This document shows, piece after piece, positions 9,819 to 17,770 of a DNA stretch of 64,000 nucleotides. The translations under genes were made by a program, and so were the position numbers. The stretch lies in NCBI RefSeq assembly GCF_020595125.1, contig NZ_JACNMS010000001.1:496001-560000 (forward strand), given 5' to 3'. The notes beneath the pieces were generated by a model. The model worked only from the letters and a program-made list of their open reading frames with translations. It had not been told where the DNA came from and ran no database searches. Every line of letters starts with the position of its first letter. The first letter of the stretch is position 1. The DNA is from Jeotgalibacillus aurantiacus (GTDB taxonomy: Bacteria > Bacillota > Bacilli > Bacillales > Jeotgalibacillaceae).

Positions 9819-10250
9819 ATGAGAAAATTTTTGTTTATAATATTATCAGTATGTCTATTAATACTTTCTGCTTGCGTAGATACAAATGAAAAAAACGAAA
9901 ATATCAAAATTACTGGAAAAACTCAATCCTTAGAGCAATTTTATAAGGATTCAAATATTCAGAATATTGATAAAATTATAATTCGAGATGGTTCTACAGG
10001 TTTTTCAAAAACTGTAACCGCAGAAAAACAAATTGATGACTTTATAACACTTATTAAAGGTATTATTTTCACACCATTAGAAAATCAAGAACAAAGAGAA
10101 GGTTGGTTATATGAGATTACATTATATGACGGTGATAACCAATTTTTATTTTACTTAAATTCTATCGGCACTGTTTATTATGAATCAAACCCAGATATTT
10201 TCCCATTTGTAGATAACTATTATAAGGAATTAAACATTATAGAAGATTAG
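9819..10250 (+). CDS. Small AT-rich lipoprotein, unknown
   Basis: A 143-aa protein with a lipoprotein signal peptide (hydrophobic stretch then LSAC lipobox, Cys about residue 19), so it is probably anchored outside the membrane. No family recognised; the body is mixed charged with a YEITLYDGDNQFLFYLNS beta-rich segment. A GGAGGTGG site precedes the ATG. The gene is clearly more AT-rich than its neighbours and is flanked by a repeat half copy and an AT-rich gap, which suggests recent acquisition. Confidence 0.8.
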   Translation: MRKFLFIILSVCLLILSACVDTNEKNENIKITGKTQSLEQFYKDSNIQNIDKIIIRDGSTGFSKTVTAEKQIDDFITLIKGIIFTPLENQEQREGWLYEITLYDGDNQFLFYLNSIGTVYYESNPDIFPFVDNYYKELNIIED

Positions 10251-10560
10251 ATTGTTTGATCTCGCATCTCTTCCAACAGGGTCATTTTTTATACACCTTT
10301 TAGAAATTCAACTATTAAAGAATTCGATTTTTGATAAGCTGAAATAAGCATTTGCTCAACTTTTTTCAAGTGTTAAATCCTTTCATAATTCAAGCAAATA
10401 AAACCTATACAAATATTTGTGGAAATACTTTGTTGCTCCTCCATGAAAACACTCCTTAGCCCCGTTATATAAACTCTTGTGGCCAAGAAAGCAACAATCT
10501 ATACGAGAACAGCCTTTTGAAAAAGTTACGCGCGCTCAGTCCCCCCTGTTCCCCACAACC
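10251..10560. other. AT-rich intergenic region
   Basis: No open frame with a ribosome site. It contains a short stretch at about 10482-10519 (AAAGCAACAATCTATACGAG...) that resembles a scattered Bacillus intergenic repeat from memory, and a degenerate fragment of the GC-rich palindrome (CGCTCAGTCCCCC, about 10534-10556) next to the kinase stop codon. Confidence 0.4.
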
Positions 10561-11082
10561 TCACATCCCCCATTTGAACCTGTCACCCAACAATACCTCA
10601 TCCACGATCAGCTCTGTATTGATCTTCGGCCTGTCTCCTGTTTCCAGAATCGCTTTCCACAAAAGTTCTTTATTTTTAAAATCGTTTAATAATTCTAGGC
10701 TCCTCTCACCCATCTGATGGTCAGGCTGCCTCATTTTATCCCGCTCTATTAATGTTTTTTCATCTGTCCACAGAACAATGTAAGAAAAATTGACGTTCTC
10801 TCCAAGCTTCTTTTTTAACCAGGCTGCTTCATTGGGAAAAGCGATATAATCAATGACGACATCGCAGCCAGCTTCTAGAAAGTTTAAGGTCAGACTAAGA
10901 ATGTGTTGCCAGGTCAGCTGTGTCCCCTGTTCATCCCAGGGAGCCTGCTTACCGTTGATATGCATGTGATAAAGGTCATCTCCTGAAATATAGGCACTGT
11001 TTTCCAAGCGCTTTGAAAGAGCCTTTGAAACCGTTGATTTCCCTACTCCGGCAGGGCCTGTTATGACATATACGTTATTCAT
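10561..11082 (-). CDS. P-loop kinase/AAA family small ATPase
   Basis: A 173-aa adenylate-kinase-like P-loop protein. Walker A GPAGVGKST is at about residues 8-16 and a hydrophobic strand ending in DVVIDYI is the likely Walker B. An arginine-rich lid-like region (ERDKMRQPDHQMGERS) follows. Proteins of this size phosphorylate small molecules such as sugars, nucleosides or antibiotics; the substrate is not readable. Its ATG directly follows the TGA of the acetyltransferase, so it is the last gene of the ada operon. Confidence 0.82.
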   Translation of the reverse strand: MNNVYVITGPAGVGKSTVSKALSKRLENSAYISGDDLYHMHINGKQAPWDEQGTQLTWQHILSLTLNFLEAGCDVVIDYIAFPNEAAWLKKKLGENVNFSYIVLWTDEKTLIERDKMRQPDHQMGERSLELLNDFKNKELLWKAILETGDRPKINTELIVDEVLLGDRFKWGM

Positions 11083-11577
11083 TCAGATCAGCTTCGCCAT
11101 ATAATATTCATCCGTCAACATGCCATCAATCATCAGTGATCCCTCTTTTACGCCTTCTACCTTGAAACCTTGTTTACGATATAAATGATAGGCTGCATCA
11201 TTATGTTTGATCACTGTTAATTCCAGTCGCTTTAAGCCTTTATGTTTCGCCCATTCTGACAGATGGTCAAACAGCTTTGTGCCCACTCCCTGCCCGCGAT
11301 AGTCCGCATCAACCCCTACTACCACCATCGCAGCATGCTGTTTCCGTTTCACACTATTGCCAATCACCGCTAAAAATCCTGCCAGCTGCCCGTCAATCTC
11401 AGACACAAAAAAGCTGGAGTCCTCATCTTTGGAAATACGCTCAATCATTTTTTCCTGCTGCTCAACCGTCATTTGTTTTTCACCAGGCTCAAACAGCATC
11501 ATACCCGATTCCTCTATTCTTTTACTTAATGCTAAAAATGCCTCTGCATCCTTTATTTCAAGCTCACGAATCATCAT
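11083..11577 (-). CDS. GNAT N-acetyltransferase
   Basis: A 164-aa acetyl-CoA-dependent acetyltransferase. The acetyl-CoA loop motif is DYRGQGVGTKLFDHL (R/Q-x-x-G-x-G/A type) and the C-terminal YHLYRKQGFKVEGV strand-helix is typical. The acceptor is unknown. The start overlaps the ada stop by a few bases (ATGATG) and the next gene follows with no gap, so the three genes form one transcript. Confidence 0.9.
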   Translation of the reverse strand: MMIRELEIKDAEAFLALSKRIEESGMMLFEPGEKQMTVEQQEKMIERISKDEDSSFFVSEIDGQLAGFLAVIGNSVKRKQHAAMVVVGVDADYRGQGVGTKLFDHLSEWAKHKGLKRLELTVIKHNDAAYHLYRKQGFKVEGVKEGSLMIDGMLTDEYYMAKLI

Positions 11578-12611
11578 TGTTCTCCCTTCTCATGTTTTAA
11601 CAGCCATTCTTTTCTTGCGAGTCCTCCTGCATAACCACCTAATCCGCCGTCCCGCTGAATGACGCGGTGACATGGAATGATTAAAGCGAGCTGATTGGCA
11701 CCATTGGCCCTCGCAACAGCCCGGACAGCTGCCGGATTTCCTGCATGGATGGCCAATTCTGTGTAGGATATGGTTTCACCACATGGTATTTGCATCAACT
11801 GATCCCAGACCTTTAGCTGAAAAGCTGTGCCTACGAGTTTTACAGGTGTTTTAAATTGAGACAGTATCCCCTCAAAATACTCAGTCAACTCACGCTGAAT
11901 TTGACTGGTTATATGGTTCTCTCCAGGTAAAATCGCACGGCTTGTTTTCAATCTCAACCGTTCCACTTCCTTTTCAAGTCCTCGGCGATCTGTAAATTCA
12001 AGCAGCCATAATGCCGAATCATCAGCAATGGCTAGCATGGCCCCTAAAGGTGTGTCCAACCACGCTGCATATAACGGTTCCTGACCTGACTTGGCAGGAG
12101 GCGCACCCATGATGCGGCTAAATGCGTCGCGAAAGCCGCTTCCAGATTCATAGCCGGCAGACAGCTGTGCATCAATAATCTTTTTACCTGAACGTATGTC
12201 ACCAAGCGCGAGGCCCATTCTTCTGGATCTGGCATATTCGACAAAAGTCATCCCATACCGCTTTTTAAACTGTCTTCTCGCCGTTGAAGAATCGATCCCA
12301 AGCTCTTTGAGGTCTGCTTCCTTCCAGCGCTTTTCCGGCTGTTCCTCCACCGCTTTAATCAGTTTTTCAATTACATCGGTTGTCTGGTCAGGAAGAGAAA
12401 GCGGCTTGCACCTCAGACATGGACGGTAAGAGGCAAGTAACGCCGACTTGGCATCCGGGAAAAACTCGCACGACTCAAACTTCGGCTTCCTCGCTGGACA
12501 CGTAGGCCGGCAAAAAATCCCCGTCGACTTAATCCCTGCGAAGAAAATCCCCTCATATTCACGATTCCGCTCCACCAGTGCCTGATAATACTCACGTTCA
12601 CGATTCTCCAT
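11574..12611 (-). CDS. ada: Bifunctional Ada: alkyl-DNA methyltransferase and activator
   Basis: About 345 aa in the E. coli Ada arrangement. The N-terminal zinc methyl-acceptor domain has Cys34, Cys38, Cys65 and Cys68 (FCRPTC and PCLRC), an AraC-type helix-turn-helix region spans about 95-175, and the C-terminal O6-alkylguanine methyltransferase carries the active-site IIPCHRVI at about 313. B. subtilis splits these functions into AdaA and AdaB, so the three-domain fusion is notable within Bacillales. ATG 12611 has AGGGG 8 nt upstream and is preferred to GTG 12620. The gene probably autoregulates after methyl transfer (known for Ada). Confidence 0.95.
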   Translation of the reverse strand: MENREREYYQALVERNREYEGIFFAGIKSTGIFCRPTCPARKPKFESCEFFPDAKSALLASYRPCLRCKPLSLPDQTTDVIEKLIKAVEEQPEKRWKEADLKELGIDSSTARRQFKKRYGMTFVEYARSRRMGLALGDIRSGKKIIDAQLSAGYESGSGFRDAFSRIMGAPPAKSGQEPLYAAWLDTPLGAMLAIADDSALWLLEFTDRRGLEKEVERLRLKTSRAILPGENHITSQIQRELTEYFEGILSQFKTPVKLVGTAFQLKVWDQLMQIPCGETISYTELAIHAGNPAAVRAVARANGANQLALIIPCHRVIQRDGGLGGYAGGLARKEWLLKHEKGEQ

Positions 12612-12694
12612 GTTCAACACCCCTGATTTACGTTTGATACCTCTATCATAATGAACCTGATCTGGATGTGCCGCCGAAAATCAGGCATGGAAGT

Positions 12695-12746
12695 GGGGAC
12701 GGAGCGGGTGTTCTTTTTTGGAAAAAGGAACGTCCGCTCCGTCCCC
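12695..12746. repeat. 52-bp GC-rich palindrome, copy 3
   Basis: Left arm GGGGACGGAGCGGGTGTTC, right arm GAACGTCCGCTCCGTCCCC. The arms are no longer fully complementary (GGGTG against CGTCC), so the copy has drifted or recombined between subtypes. Confidence 0.9.
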
Positions 12747-12760
12747 CTGTTCCTGAGTCG

Positions 12761-12862
12761 TTTGTCACTAAACTCACAAACCCTTCTTCTAAGCTCACGA
12801 GCTCAGTTCTTAAGCTGATAAACATGGTGCCTGACCTCACAAACTCACTCTCTAACCTCACA
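12761..12862. repeat. 21-bp periodic array B
   Basis: CTCAC-type cores start at 12773, 12794, 12815, 12836 and 12857, each exactly 21 bp apart. On the minus strand the core reads TTTGTGAGNTTA, the same core as the large array at 52.8-53.4 kb but in the opposite orientation. The last core overlaps the stop codon of the alkC-like gene. Confidence 0.85.
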
Positions 12863-13907
12863 TCACTTCAAAATCAGCACTCGCTGCTTCCACACCATTG
12901 ATCAAAATGGTTATCGTATGAGTGCCGGGATAGTGTGTACGCGTGGTAAGATTGGCAAATGATAGTTTCCGCTCGAAATCTTTTTTCCCTGCCTTTGTCT
13001 CACCTTCACTCAGCTTAAAAACTTTGCGGTTACGGGTTCCTCTTTTTTTAACATAGTCTACCGCAAAATCTATTCTGAGTTTTTGTGGATCAGATGTCGT
13101 TAATGTTAATTGAAAGGTAAGCGTCTCCCCTATTTCAACAGATTCAGGGACATGAAAAGACTCCACCTTCACGTCATCACTTTTATTAAATCCAAACAGC
13201 TCCAATGCCTCCGGATGCCCCTTTTTCAAAAGGGTTCTGCAGGCATGTCTCAGGATCCACTCTGTATGCGGATGCTGCCCCTGATAAAATCTAACGAGAC
13301 CCAGCACAAGTTCCGGGTGCGTTTTGGAAATGTCATTCAGATGATTGGCTACGCTTTTTCGCACATACAATGAGGGGTCCTGTATTAATGCTTTTAAAAT
13401 CGGAAGAGATGGAGAAGGATCCTGAATGAGTGCGGGGATCGCCTGCCCCCACGGCAGTTTTGGTCTCGTACCCTCAGAAGCAAGCCGTCTGACATGATCA
13501 TTTTCACTCCTTGCCCACCTTTCAATATAAGTAAAACACCGCTCCTGATCCTTTATTAAAAAAGAACGAATGGCGAATTCTGATGTCGAAAATGAAGTCA
13601 GTTTCTCAAGAGCAGTTAATGACCTCTCCCAATTCTCCTGCCCGTAGACTTCTATGTAATCTGGAAAAACGATTCCCGGCAGCCCATTAAAATCAGGTGC
13701 GATCCTCTCAAGCCAGTCAGCCGCCTGTTCAAAAGAATCCGGCAGAAAATCATGCATCGTGACAGCCAGCCTGCGAACCCTTTCCTTAAAAGAAAGATCG
13801 GCCCAGTCAGACGAATAAGCCTTCCCCCGAAATTCATCCGCTGAACCGAGGCGTTGACCAAGATTAGATACCCATTCATCTGTAAAAACATCTTTGATTA
13901 ATGTCAT
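12858..13907 (-). CDS. alkC: AlkC-like 3-methyladenine DNA glycosylase
   Basis: A 349-aa HEAT-repeat DNA glycosylase of the AlkC/AlkD superfamily. Hallmark segments are NDHVRRLASEGTRPKLPW (about 155-172) and VRKSVANHLNDISKTHPEL (about 200-218), followed by a helical region ending near residue 245. The C-terminal ~100 residues are beta-rich (VPESVEIGETLTFQL onward) and correspond to the immunoglobulin-like domain described for AlkC. It removes N3-alkylated bases. It is upstream of ada on the same strand, although a palindrome and a 21-bp array separate them, and together they suggest an adaptive alkylation response cluster. Confidence 0.9.
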   Translation of the reverse strand: MTLIKDVFTDEWVSNLGQRLGSADEFRGKAYSSDWADLSFKERVRRLAVTMHDFLPDSFEQAADWLERIAPDFNGLPGIVFPDYIEVYGQENWERSLTALEKLTSFSTSEFAIRSFLIKDQERCFTYIERWARSENDHVRRLASEGTRPKLPWGQAIPALIQDPSPSLPILKALIQDPSLYVRKSVANHLNDISKTHPELVLGLVRFYQGQHPHTEWILRHACRTLLKKGHPEALELFGFNKSDDVKVESFHVPESVEIGETLTFQLTLTTSDPQKLRIDFAVDYVKKRGTRNRKVFKLSEGETKAGKKDFERKLSFANLTTRTHYPGTHTITILINGVEAASADFEVM

Positions 13908-13931
13908 GGTGTCCCTGCTTTCTTTTTTGAT

Positions 13932-13983
13932 GGGGACGGAGCGCCCGTTCTTTTTCGGAAAAAGGAACGACCGCTCCGTCCCC
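13932..13983. repeat. 52-bp GC-rich palindrome, copy 4
   Basis: Arms GGGGACGGAGCGCCCGTTC and GAACGACCGCTCCGTCCCC. It ends 3 nt before the stop codon of the downstream acetyltransferase gene on the minus strand. Confidence 0.93.
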
Positions 13984-13986
13984 CAG

Positions 13987-14484
13987 TCAAAAACTCCATT
14001 TATAAACCAGCAGCTTCAAAGGCTTGCCGCCGATTTGAATATCTTCTTCACGAACGAAAACAGCGCCGGAGGATTCATAAAAATATTTAGAGCCGTTGTC
14101 ATCCAATACTTCAACAAACGCAGAGCCATAGCCCTGTTCTTTAAAGTAGAGAAACAATCTTTGCTGAAGAGCCTGTCCGATTCCCTGACGCTGGTATTCT
14201 TTCAGTAAATAAATAGCCGTAAGATCTGCAGTCCGTTCCGTTTTATTTTCCGGTCTTTTTCCTCCGTCAGCGAAACCGACAATTTCTCCATGTGCGTTTT
14301 CTGCAACGAGGGTAAGCTGATTTTGTTGTTTTAGATTTTTCTCCCACAGCTTTTCGCGCTGATCATACGATAATTTTTCAAGAAATGAATCGGGTACAAT
14401 CCCTTTATAGGTCGTGCGCCAGCTGTCCACGTGCACCTTGGCGATTTTTGGAACGTCCTTGTTTGTAGCTGCTCTGATGATCAT
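13987..14484 (-). CDS. GNAT N-acetyltransferase
   Basis: A 165-aa acetyltransferase. IIRAATNKDVPKIAKVHVDSW is the typical N-terminal strand-helix of GNATs acting on small molecules (split by me as IIRAATNKDV, then HVDSW), and LLKEYQRQGIGQALQQRL is the acetyl-CoA loop. The frame begins at 14502, but GGGAGG lies 10 nt before ATG 14484, which fits the domain start. Substrate unknown. No obvious operon partner. Confidence 0.9.
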   Translation of the reverse strand: MIIRAATNKDVPKIAKVHVDSWRTTYKGIVPDSFLEKLSYDQREKLWEKNLKQQNQLTLVAENAHGEIVGFADGGKRPENKTERTADLTAIYLLKEYQRQGIGQALQQRLFLYFKEQGYGSAFVEVLDDNGSKYFYESSGAVFVREEDIQIGGKPLKLLVYKWSF

Positions 14485-14525
14485 TGGACATAAGCCTCCC
14501 ATCGTTTTTTGTAAATAATAAGAAA

Positions 14526-14553
14526 AGCACAGGAAGGTCTCCTGTGCTCTCTT
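14526..14553 (-). terminator. Terminator of the Pr6Pr gene
   Basis: AGCACAGGA (14526-14534) pairs with TCCTGTGCT (14540-14548). On the minus strand the stem is followed by TTTTCT, directly after the membrane-protein gene; the plus strand also has a T-rich tail. Confidence 0.8.
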
Positions 14554-14585
14554 TATTCTATATTGAAATAAAAATTCCTTTATTA

Positions 14586-15239
14586 TTACTTCGCTTCCCT
14601 CAGTTTTTCAGGTGAGAAATGTCTTTTCGACTTTCTGAAACGCATATTTCTAATCAGCATGACAAGCATGGCAATAGTAAAGATTAAGAGAGTGAGAAAT
14701 AAAGAACTGATGATCACCGGGATGTATCCTTCCGGACGAGGGTCGACAAATGGATAAGGATACCAGTCCGCAAATGGTCCGCGAACCAGTGTATAAATCA
14801 AATAAATAAGCGGATAGGATAGCCAGATTAATGTATGTTTAAAAGCAATTTTCACTTTTGAAAAAGCCCATACCCAATCAATCAGGGCGATGAGAGGCAA
14901 AATATAATGAAGCGTCGTATTTACCCATGGAACCGGTGTTTGAAGAGATTCTTCAAGCCCTCTCAAAAAGAGAAAATACACTACACCCGTTGTCATAATG
15001 AATGCAGTAGCTGCACCACGTAAAAGCTGGAACTTTACTGATTGAAAAACGTGACCTGGAACAACAGCACCTGCGAGTAAAACCAGGGCAATCAAAATAT
15101 TGCTCTGGATGGTGAAGTAGCTGAAAAAATTAAGTACGATAAAATCAGCACGCGTGATCCCTTCAGCAAACTGAGCAACGATCGCAGCAAATCCCAGTAT
15201 TGCAAAGAACAATCGAACAGTACGTTGAGCTGCATTCAC
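14586..15239 (-). CDS. Pr6Pr-family integral membrane protein
   Basis: A 217-aa protein with about six membrane helices of the Pr6Pr (FAR-17a/AIG1-like) family. Typical blocks are NFFSYFTIQSN early, PWVNTTLHYILPLIALIDW in the middle and YPYPFVDP before the last helix. The C-terminus is strongly basic and cytoplasmic (RFRKSKRHFSPEKLREAK). An AAAGGGAGG site precedes the ATG. Function in bacteria is not established. Confidence 0.85.
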   Translation of the reverse strand: MNAAQRTVRLFFAILGFAAIVAQFAEGITRADFIVLNFFSYFTIQSNILIALVLLAGAVVPGHVFQSVKFQLLRGAATAFIMTTGVVYFLFLRGLEESLQTPVPWVNTTLHYILPLIALIDWVWAFSKVKIAFKHTLIWLSYPLIYLIYTLVRGPFADWYPYPFVDPRPEGYIPVIISSLFLTLLIFTIAMLVMLIRNMRFRKSKRHFSPEKLREAK

Positions 15240-15337
15240 AAAAAAACCTCCCTTTGCACCTTTTCTTAAACATAAGCGAGCAGGAGGTTTTTGACAAGAA
15301 CATTTTGGTATTCACAATCAGGCCATACTTCTTACGA

Positions 15338-15514
15338 TCACTTACCATTTCCAGCCTTTCGTTCTAAAGATTCCAGCTTTTCTTCGATACGATTCAGCTG
15401 CCTTCTTCTTCCCAGCAGCGATTTAACTACCATTGTTACCGTTATAACACTAAGAATCAGCAATAACATCATAATTATTTGATAAACTGCATCTCCCGTA
15501 CTGAACCCTGCCAT
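15338..15514 (-). CDS. DUF4083-like small membrane protein
   Basis: A 58-aa protein with one membrane helix (about residues 11-33) and a charged helical tail with a coiled-coil look (RIEEKLESLERKAGNGK). This architecture matches the DUF4083 family of Bacillales. The open frame extends upstream through palindrome copy 5, but GAGGTG before ATG 15514 gives the real start. Function unknown. Confidence 0.75.
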   Translation of the reverse strand: MAGFSTGDAVYQIIMMLLLILSVITVTMVVKSLLGRRRQLNRIEEKLESLERKAGNGK

Positions 15515-15594
15515 TCTTTTCACCTCGACTTTATTCTTACAATATGTATAAGATGATCCGCCTATTCTACGTGATTTGGAAGAAAAAGTTTCAT

Positions 15595-15646
15595 GGGGAC
15601 GGAGCGGGTGTGCCTTTTTCCTAAAAGGAACACCCGCTCCGTCCCC
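15595..15646. repeat. 52-bp GC-rich palindrome, copy 5
   Basis: Arms GGGGACGGAGCGGGTGTGCC and GGAACACCCGCTCCGTCCCC. It lies 8 nt from the stop codon of the zinc-ribbon gene. Confidence 0.95.
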
Positions 15647-15654
15647 ATGCGTCT

Positions 15655-15957
15655 TCACCACAAAGGCTCTTTCTCATTTGATAGTTCAATCGAAAATGGC
15701 ACGATGACCATGACGATGATGATAACCGGAATGGCCAGCATCAGGTATGGAAAGCCGGCCAGGTCGAATAAAGGCCGGCCGAGCACAACGCCTAATAGAG
15801 CGATTACGTATATAAGGTTTGTCCGTTTTCCGGATCTCGTGGATAAATACTGGGGCGTTCCGCAGTAAAAACATTTCGTCCCTTTGGAATACAGCAGTGC
15901 TTTTTTTATCGATTGTGTAAATGTCCACCGTTTTCCACACGTATTGCAAGTTGGCAT
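15655..15957 (-). CDS. Zinc-ribbon membrane protein (CxxC-20-CxxC type)
   Basis: A 100-aa protein. Two CxxC knuckles (CNTC at about 4-7 and CFYC at about 29-32) form a zinc ribbon, followed by two membrane helices (about 48-66 and 69-88) and a short charged tail. This matches the small TIGR04104-like family. Its ribosome site (AAAAGGAG) is encoded by the last codons of the upstream histidine kinase gene, 3 nt away, so it is cotranscribed and probably coupled. It could be a partner of the kinase (inference). Confidence 0.85.
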   Translation of the reverse strand: MPTCNTCGKRWTFTQSIKKALLYSKGTKCFYCGTPQYLSTRSGKRTNLIYVIALLGVVLGRPLFDLAGFPYLMLAIPVIIIVMVIVPFSIELSNEKEPLW

Positions 15958-15960
15958 GGG

Positions 15961-17766
15961 TTATCTCCTTTTGTAACGGTTCTCTAGAGCGGGAACAGGC
16001 GCACCGCCTCCCTGTTTCTGTTCCTTATCTGCTGACTGATCTTCACTTTTGGGGAGAAGTACCGTTACTGTGGTCCCCCATCCCTGTTTACTTTTTACAG
16101 TCATTTTCCCTGCATAATCCTTGATCAGCTTAAAACAGATTGCCAGACCAATGCCGGTGCCTTTCTCTTTGTTCGTAAAGTACGGTTCTCCAATACGGGA
16201 CATCCGTTTTCTGGATATACCTTTTCCATTATCGATTATGCGAATACGCACACATTCTTCAAATTCATCGATTTTAATTTTAATACTTCCATTGGTGGAT
16301 AAGGCTTCGAGACTGTTTTTGATTGTGTTGATCATAACTTGTTTAAAGTGGGATTTTTGCATTTTCGTATAAATGCTGTTTGGCAGCTTGTTTGTGATGG
16401 AAATTCGCTTGTTTTGCTCCAGCGCAACAGGCTCAAACAGTAGTTTGACATTTCCGATTTCCTGCATCACATCTATTCTTGAATCCTCGGGATAATTTTG
16501 TGACACGACGGCTTCCGGCTTTGCCAATAAGAGAAGTTCTTTGAGCACCTCATCAATCCGGTCTATTTCATCAAGGATAATTTGTTCGTGCTCACCGTTC
16601 ATATTCCTCTCACTCAACAGCTGAATAAAACCTCTGACAGTTGTTAACGGATTTCTGATTTCGTGTGCAATGCTTGCTGCCAATTCTCCGACAACCTTTG
16701 TCTTTTCAGTAGACAAAAGCAGTTCCTCGTTTTGCTTCTGATTAGTAAAATCGACTCCATAAAATAAAGTGTAGTTTTCTTCATCATTGAGTTCAAGATC
16801 TCTGAATCCCCATTGAATAAAGTGAACCTCTCCCGTTGGACGCATAATCCGGTGGAGGGTCTCATCCTTAGTCGTCAAACCGTATTCTTTTTGAAGCAGA
16901 CTGAAATCCTGACAGAGCATGGCTTCTTTCTTAATGGAAAGGAGCTTACATATTGAATCATTGAGGCGAATCATTTGATTGTCTTTGTTTAATACCACAA
17001 GATAATTTGGATTAATATTCATGATGGTTTCAAGGAGGCTACTCTGTTTGTATAACCGGGTATTAGCATCATTCAGCTTATTTGATTGCATTTCAAAGAA
17101 TCCTAAAAACAATAAAATAGCTACAAGGATGGAATTGAAGCTTGAAAAATATAGTGGAAGAACGCCAAATCCACTAAAAATACCGTTTAGAAAAACAAAA
17201 ACAGCACCAAAAGCAAGTTTTGTATAAAATACCTTAAAGTAGTAATCATTAAGTTTTACGGTTACATTTAACAGAAAGAAGGTATTAATAAACACCATTA
17301 AAACATTGATTAAAAAGGTTGAATTAAGCGTCCCATAAACGGGAATTAAATGTTGTGGAGCAATATCTGTCTCGGGAACAACAGTATATCCAGACACTCC
17401 AAAACCGGTGAAATTGACCAGGTAAACCACGATACTGAAGCTTAGGAAGAGATAAAAGCCGTAGCGGTTAAAAAACCATCTGTAGCCTTTTACTTCCTGA
17501 TTATTTTTCACCAGATAATAGCCGAAATAATACATTAAAGGCATAATCATGATGGGACCAATACGAAATATACGAAAAACAGTTCCGATAAAAGCTTCAC
17601 TGAAAAATTCATCCGCGTACAAAAAAGCAATATCAATTTGCCACAAGCACAAGAACATGAGAAATAATGATAATGCTTTTGTAACCTCAGTTTTTGAATA
17701 GAAAGGTAAGGATGCTGCCACAATGGCCGGAATCAGCGAAATGGCGATCAACAATATAAATTCCAA
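15961..17766 (-). CDS. Membrane sensor histidine kinase
   Basis: A 601-aa kinase. An N-terminal region of about seven helices (residues 1-225) resembles the 7TM sensor domains of sporulation-type kinases. A PAS-like segment follows (about 240-350), then the HisKA box GELAASIAHEIRNPLTTV with the phosphoacceptor His. The ATPase domain has N box TIKNSLEAL, G1 IDNGKGI and G2 KEKGTGIGLA. No response regulator is adjacent, so it may feed a phosphorelay (inference). The TTG start has AAAGGGAG 7 nt upstream, inside the ketoacyl-synthase gene end. The C-terminal GGGAPVPALE resembles a translated decayed palindrome. Confidence 0.93.
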   Translation of the reverse strand: MEFILLIAISLIPAIVAASLPFYSKTEVTKALSLFLMFLCLWQIDIAFLYADEFFSEAFIGTVFRIFRIGPIMIMPLMYYFGYYLVKNNQEVKGYRWFFNRYGFYLFLSFSIVVYLVNFTGFGVSGYTVVPETDIAPQHLIPVYGTLNSTFLINVLMVFINTFFLLNVTVKLNDYYFKVFYTKLAFGAVFVFLNGIFSGFGVLPLYFSSFNSILVAILLFLGFFEMQSNKLNDANTRLYKQSSLLETIMNINPNYLVVLNKDNQMIRLNDSICKLLSIKKEAMLCQDFSLLQKEYGLTTKDETLHRIMRPTGEVHFIQWGFRDLELNDEENYTLFYGVDFTNQKQNEELLLSTEKTKVVGELAASIAHEIRNPLTTVRGFIQLLSERNMNGEHEQIILDEIDRIDEVLKELLLLAKPEAVVSQNYPEDSRIDVMQEIGNVKLLFEPVALEQNKRISITNKLPNSIYTKMQKSHFKQVMINTIKNSLEALSTNGSIKIKIDEFEECVRIRIIDNGKGISRKRMSRIGEPYFTNKEKGTGIGLAICFKLIKDYAGKMTVKSKQGWGTTVTVLLPKSEDQSADKEQKQGGGAPVPALENRYKRR

Positions 17767-17770
17767 GTTC

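Noticed and set aside
10482-10519. Dispersed Bacillus repeat containing AAAGCAACAATC
   Set aside because: Recognition is from memory only and there is a single copy in the window, so I mention it but do not call it.
12646-12901. Frames on both strands between ada and alkC
   Set aside because: They are translations of palindrome copy 3 and array B.
15515-15661. N-terminal extension of the DUF4083-like frame
   Set aside because: The extra residues are translated palindrome (DGAGVPFRKK type); the true start with GAGGTG is at 15514.
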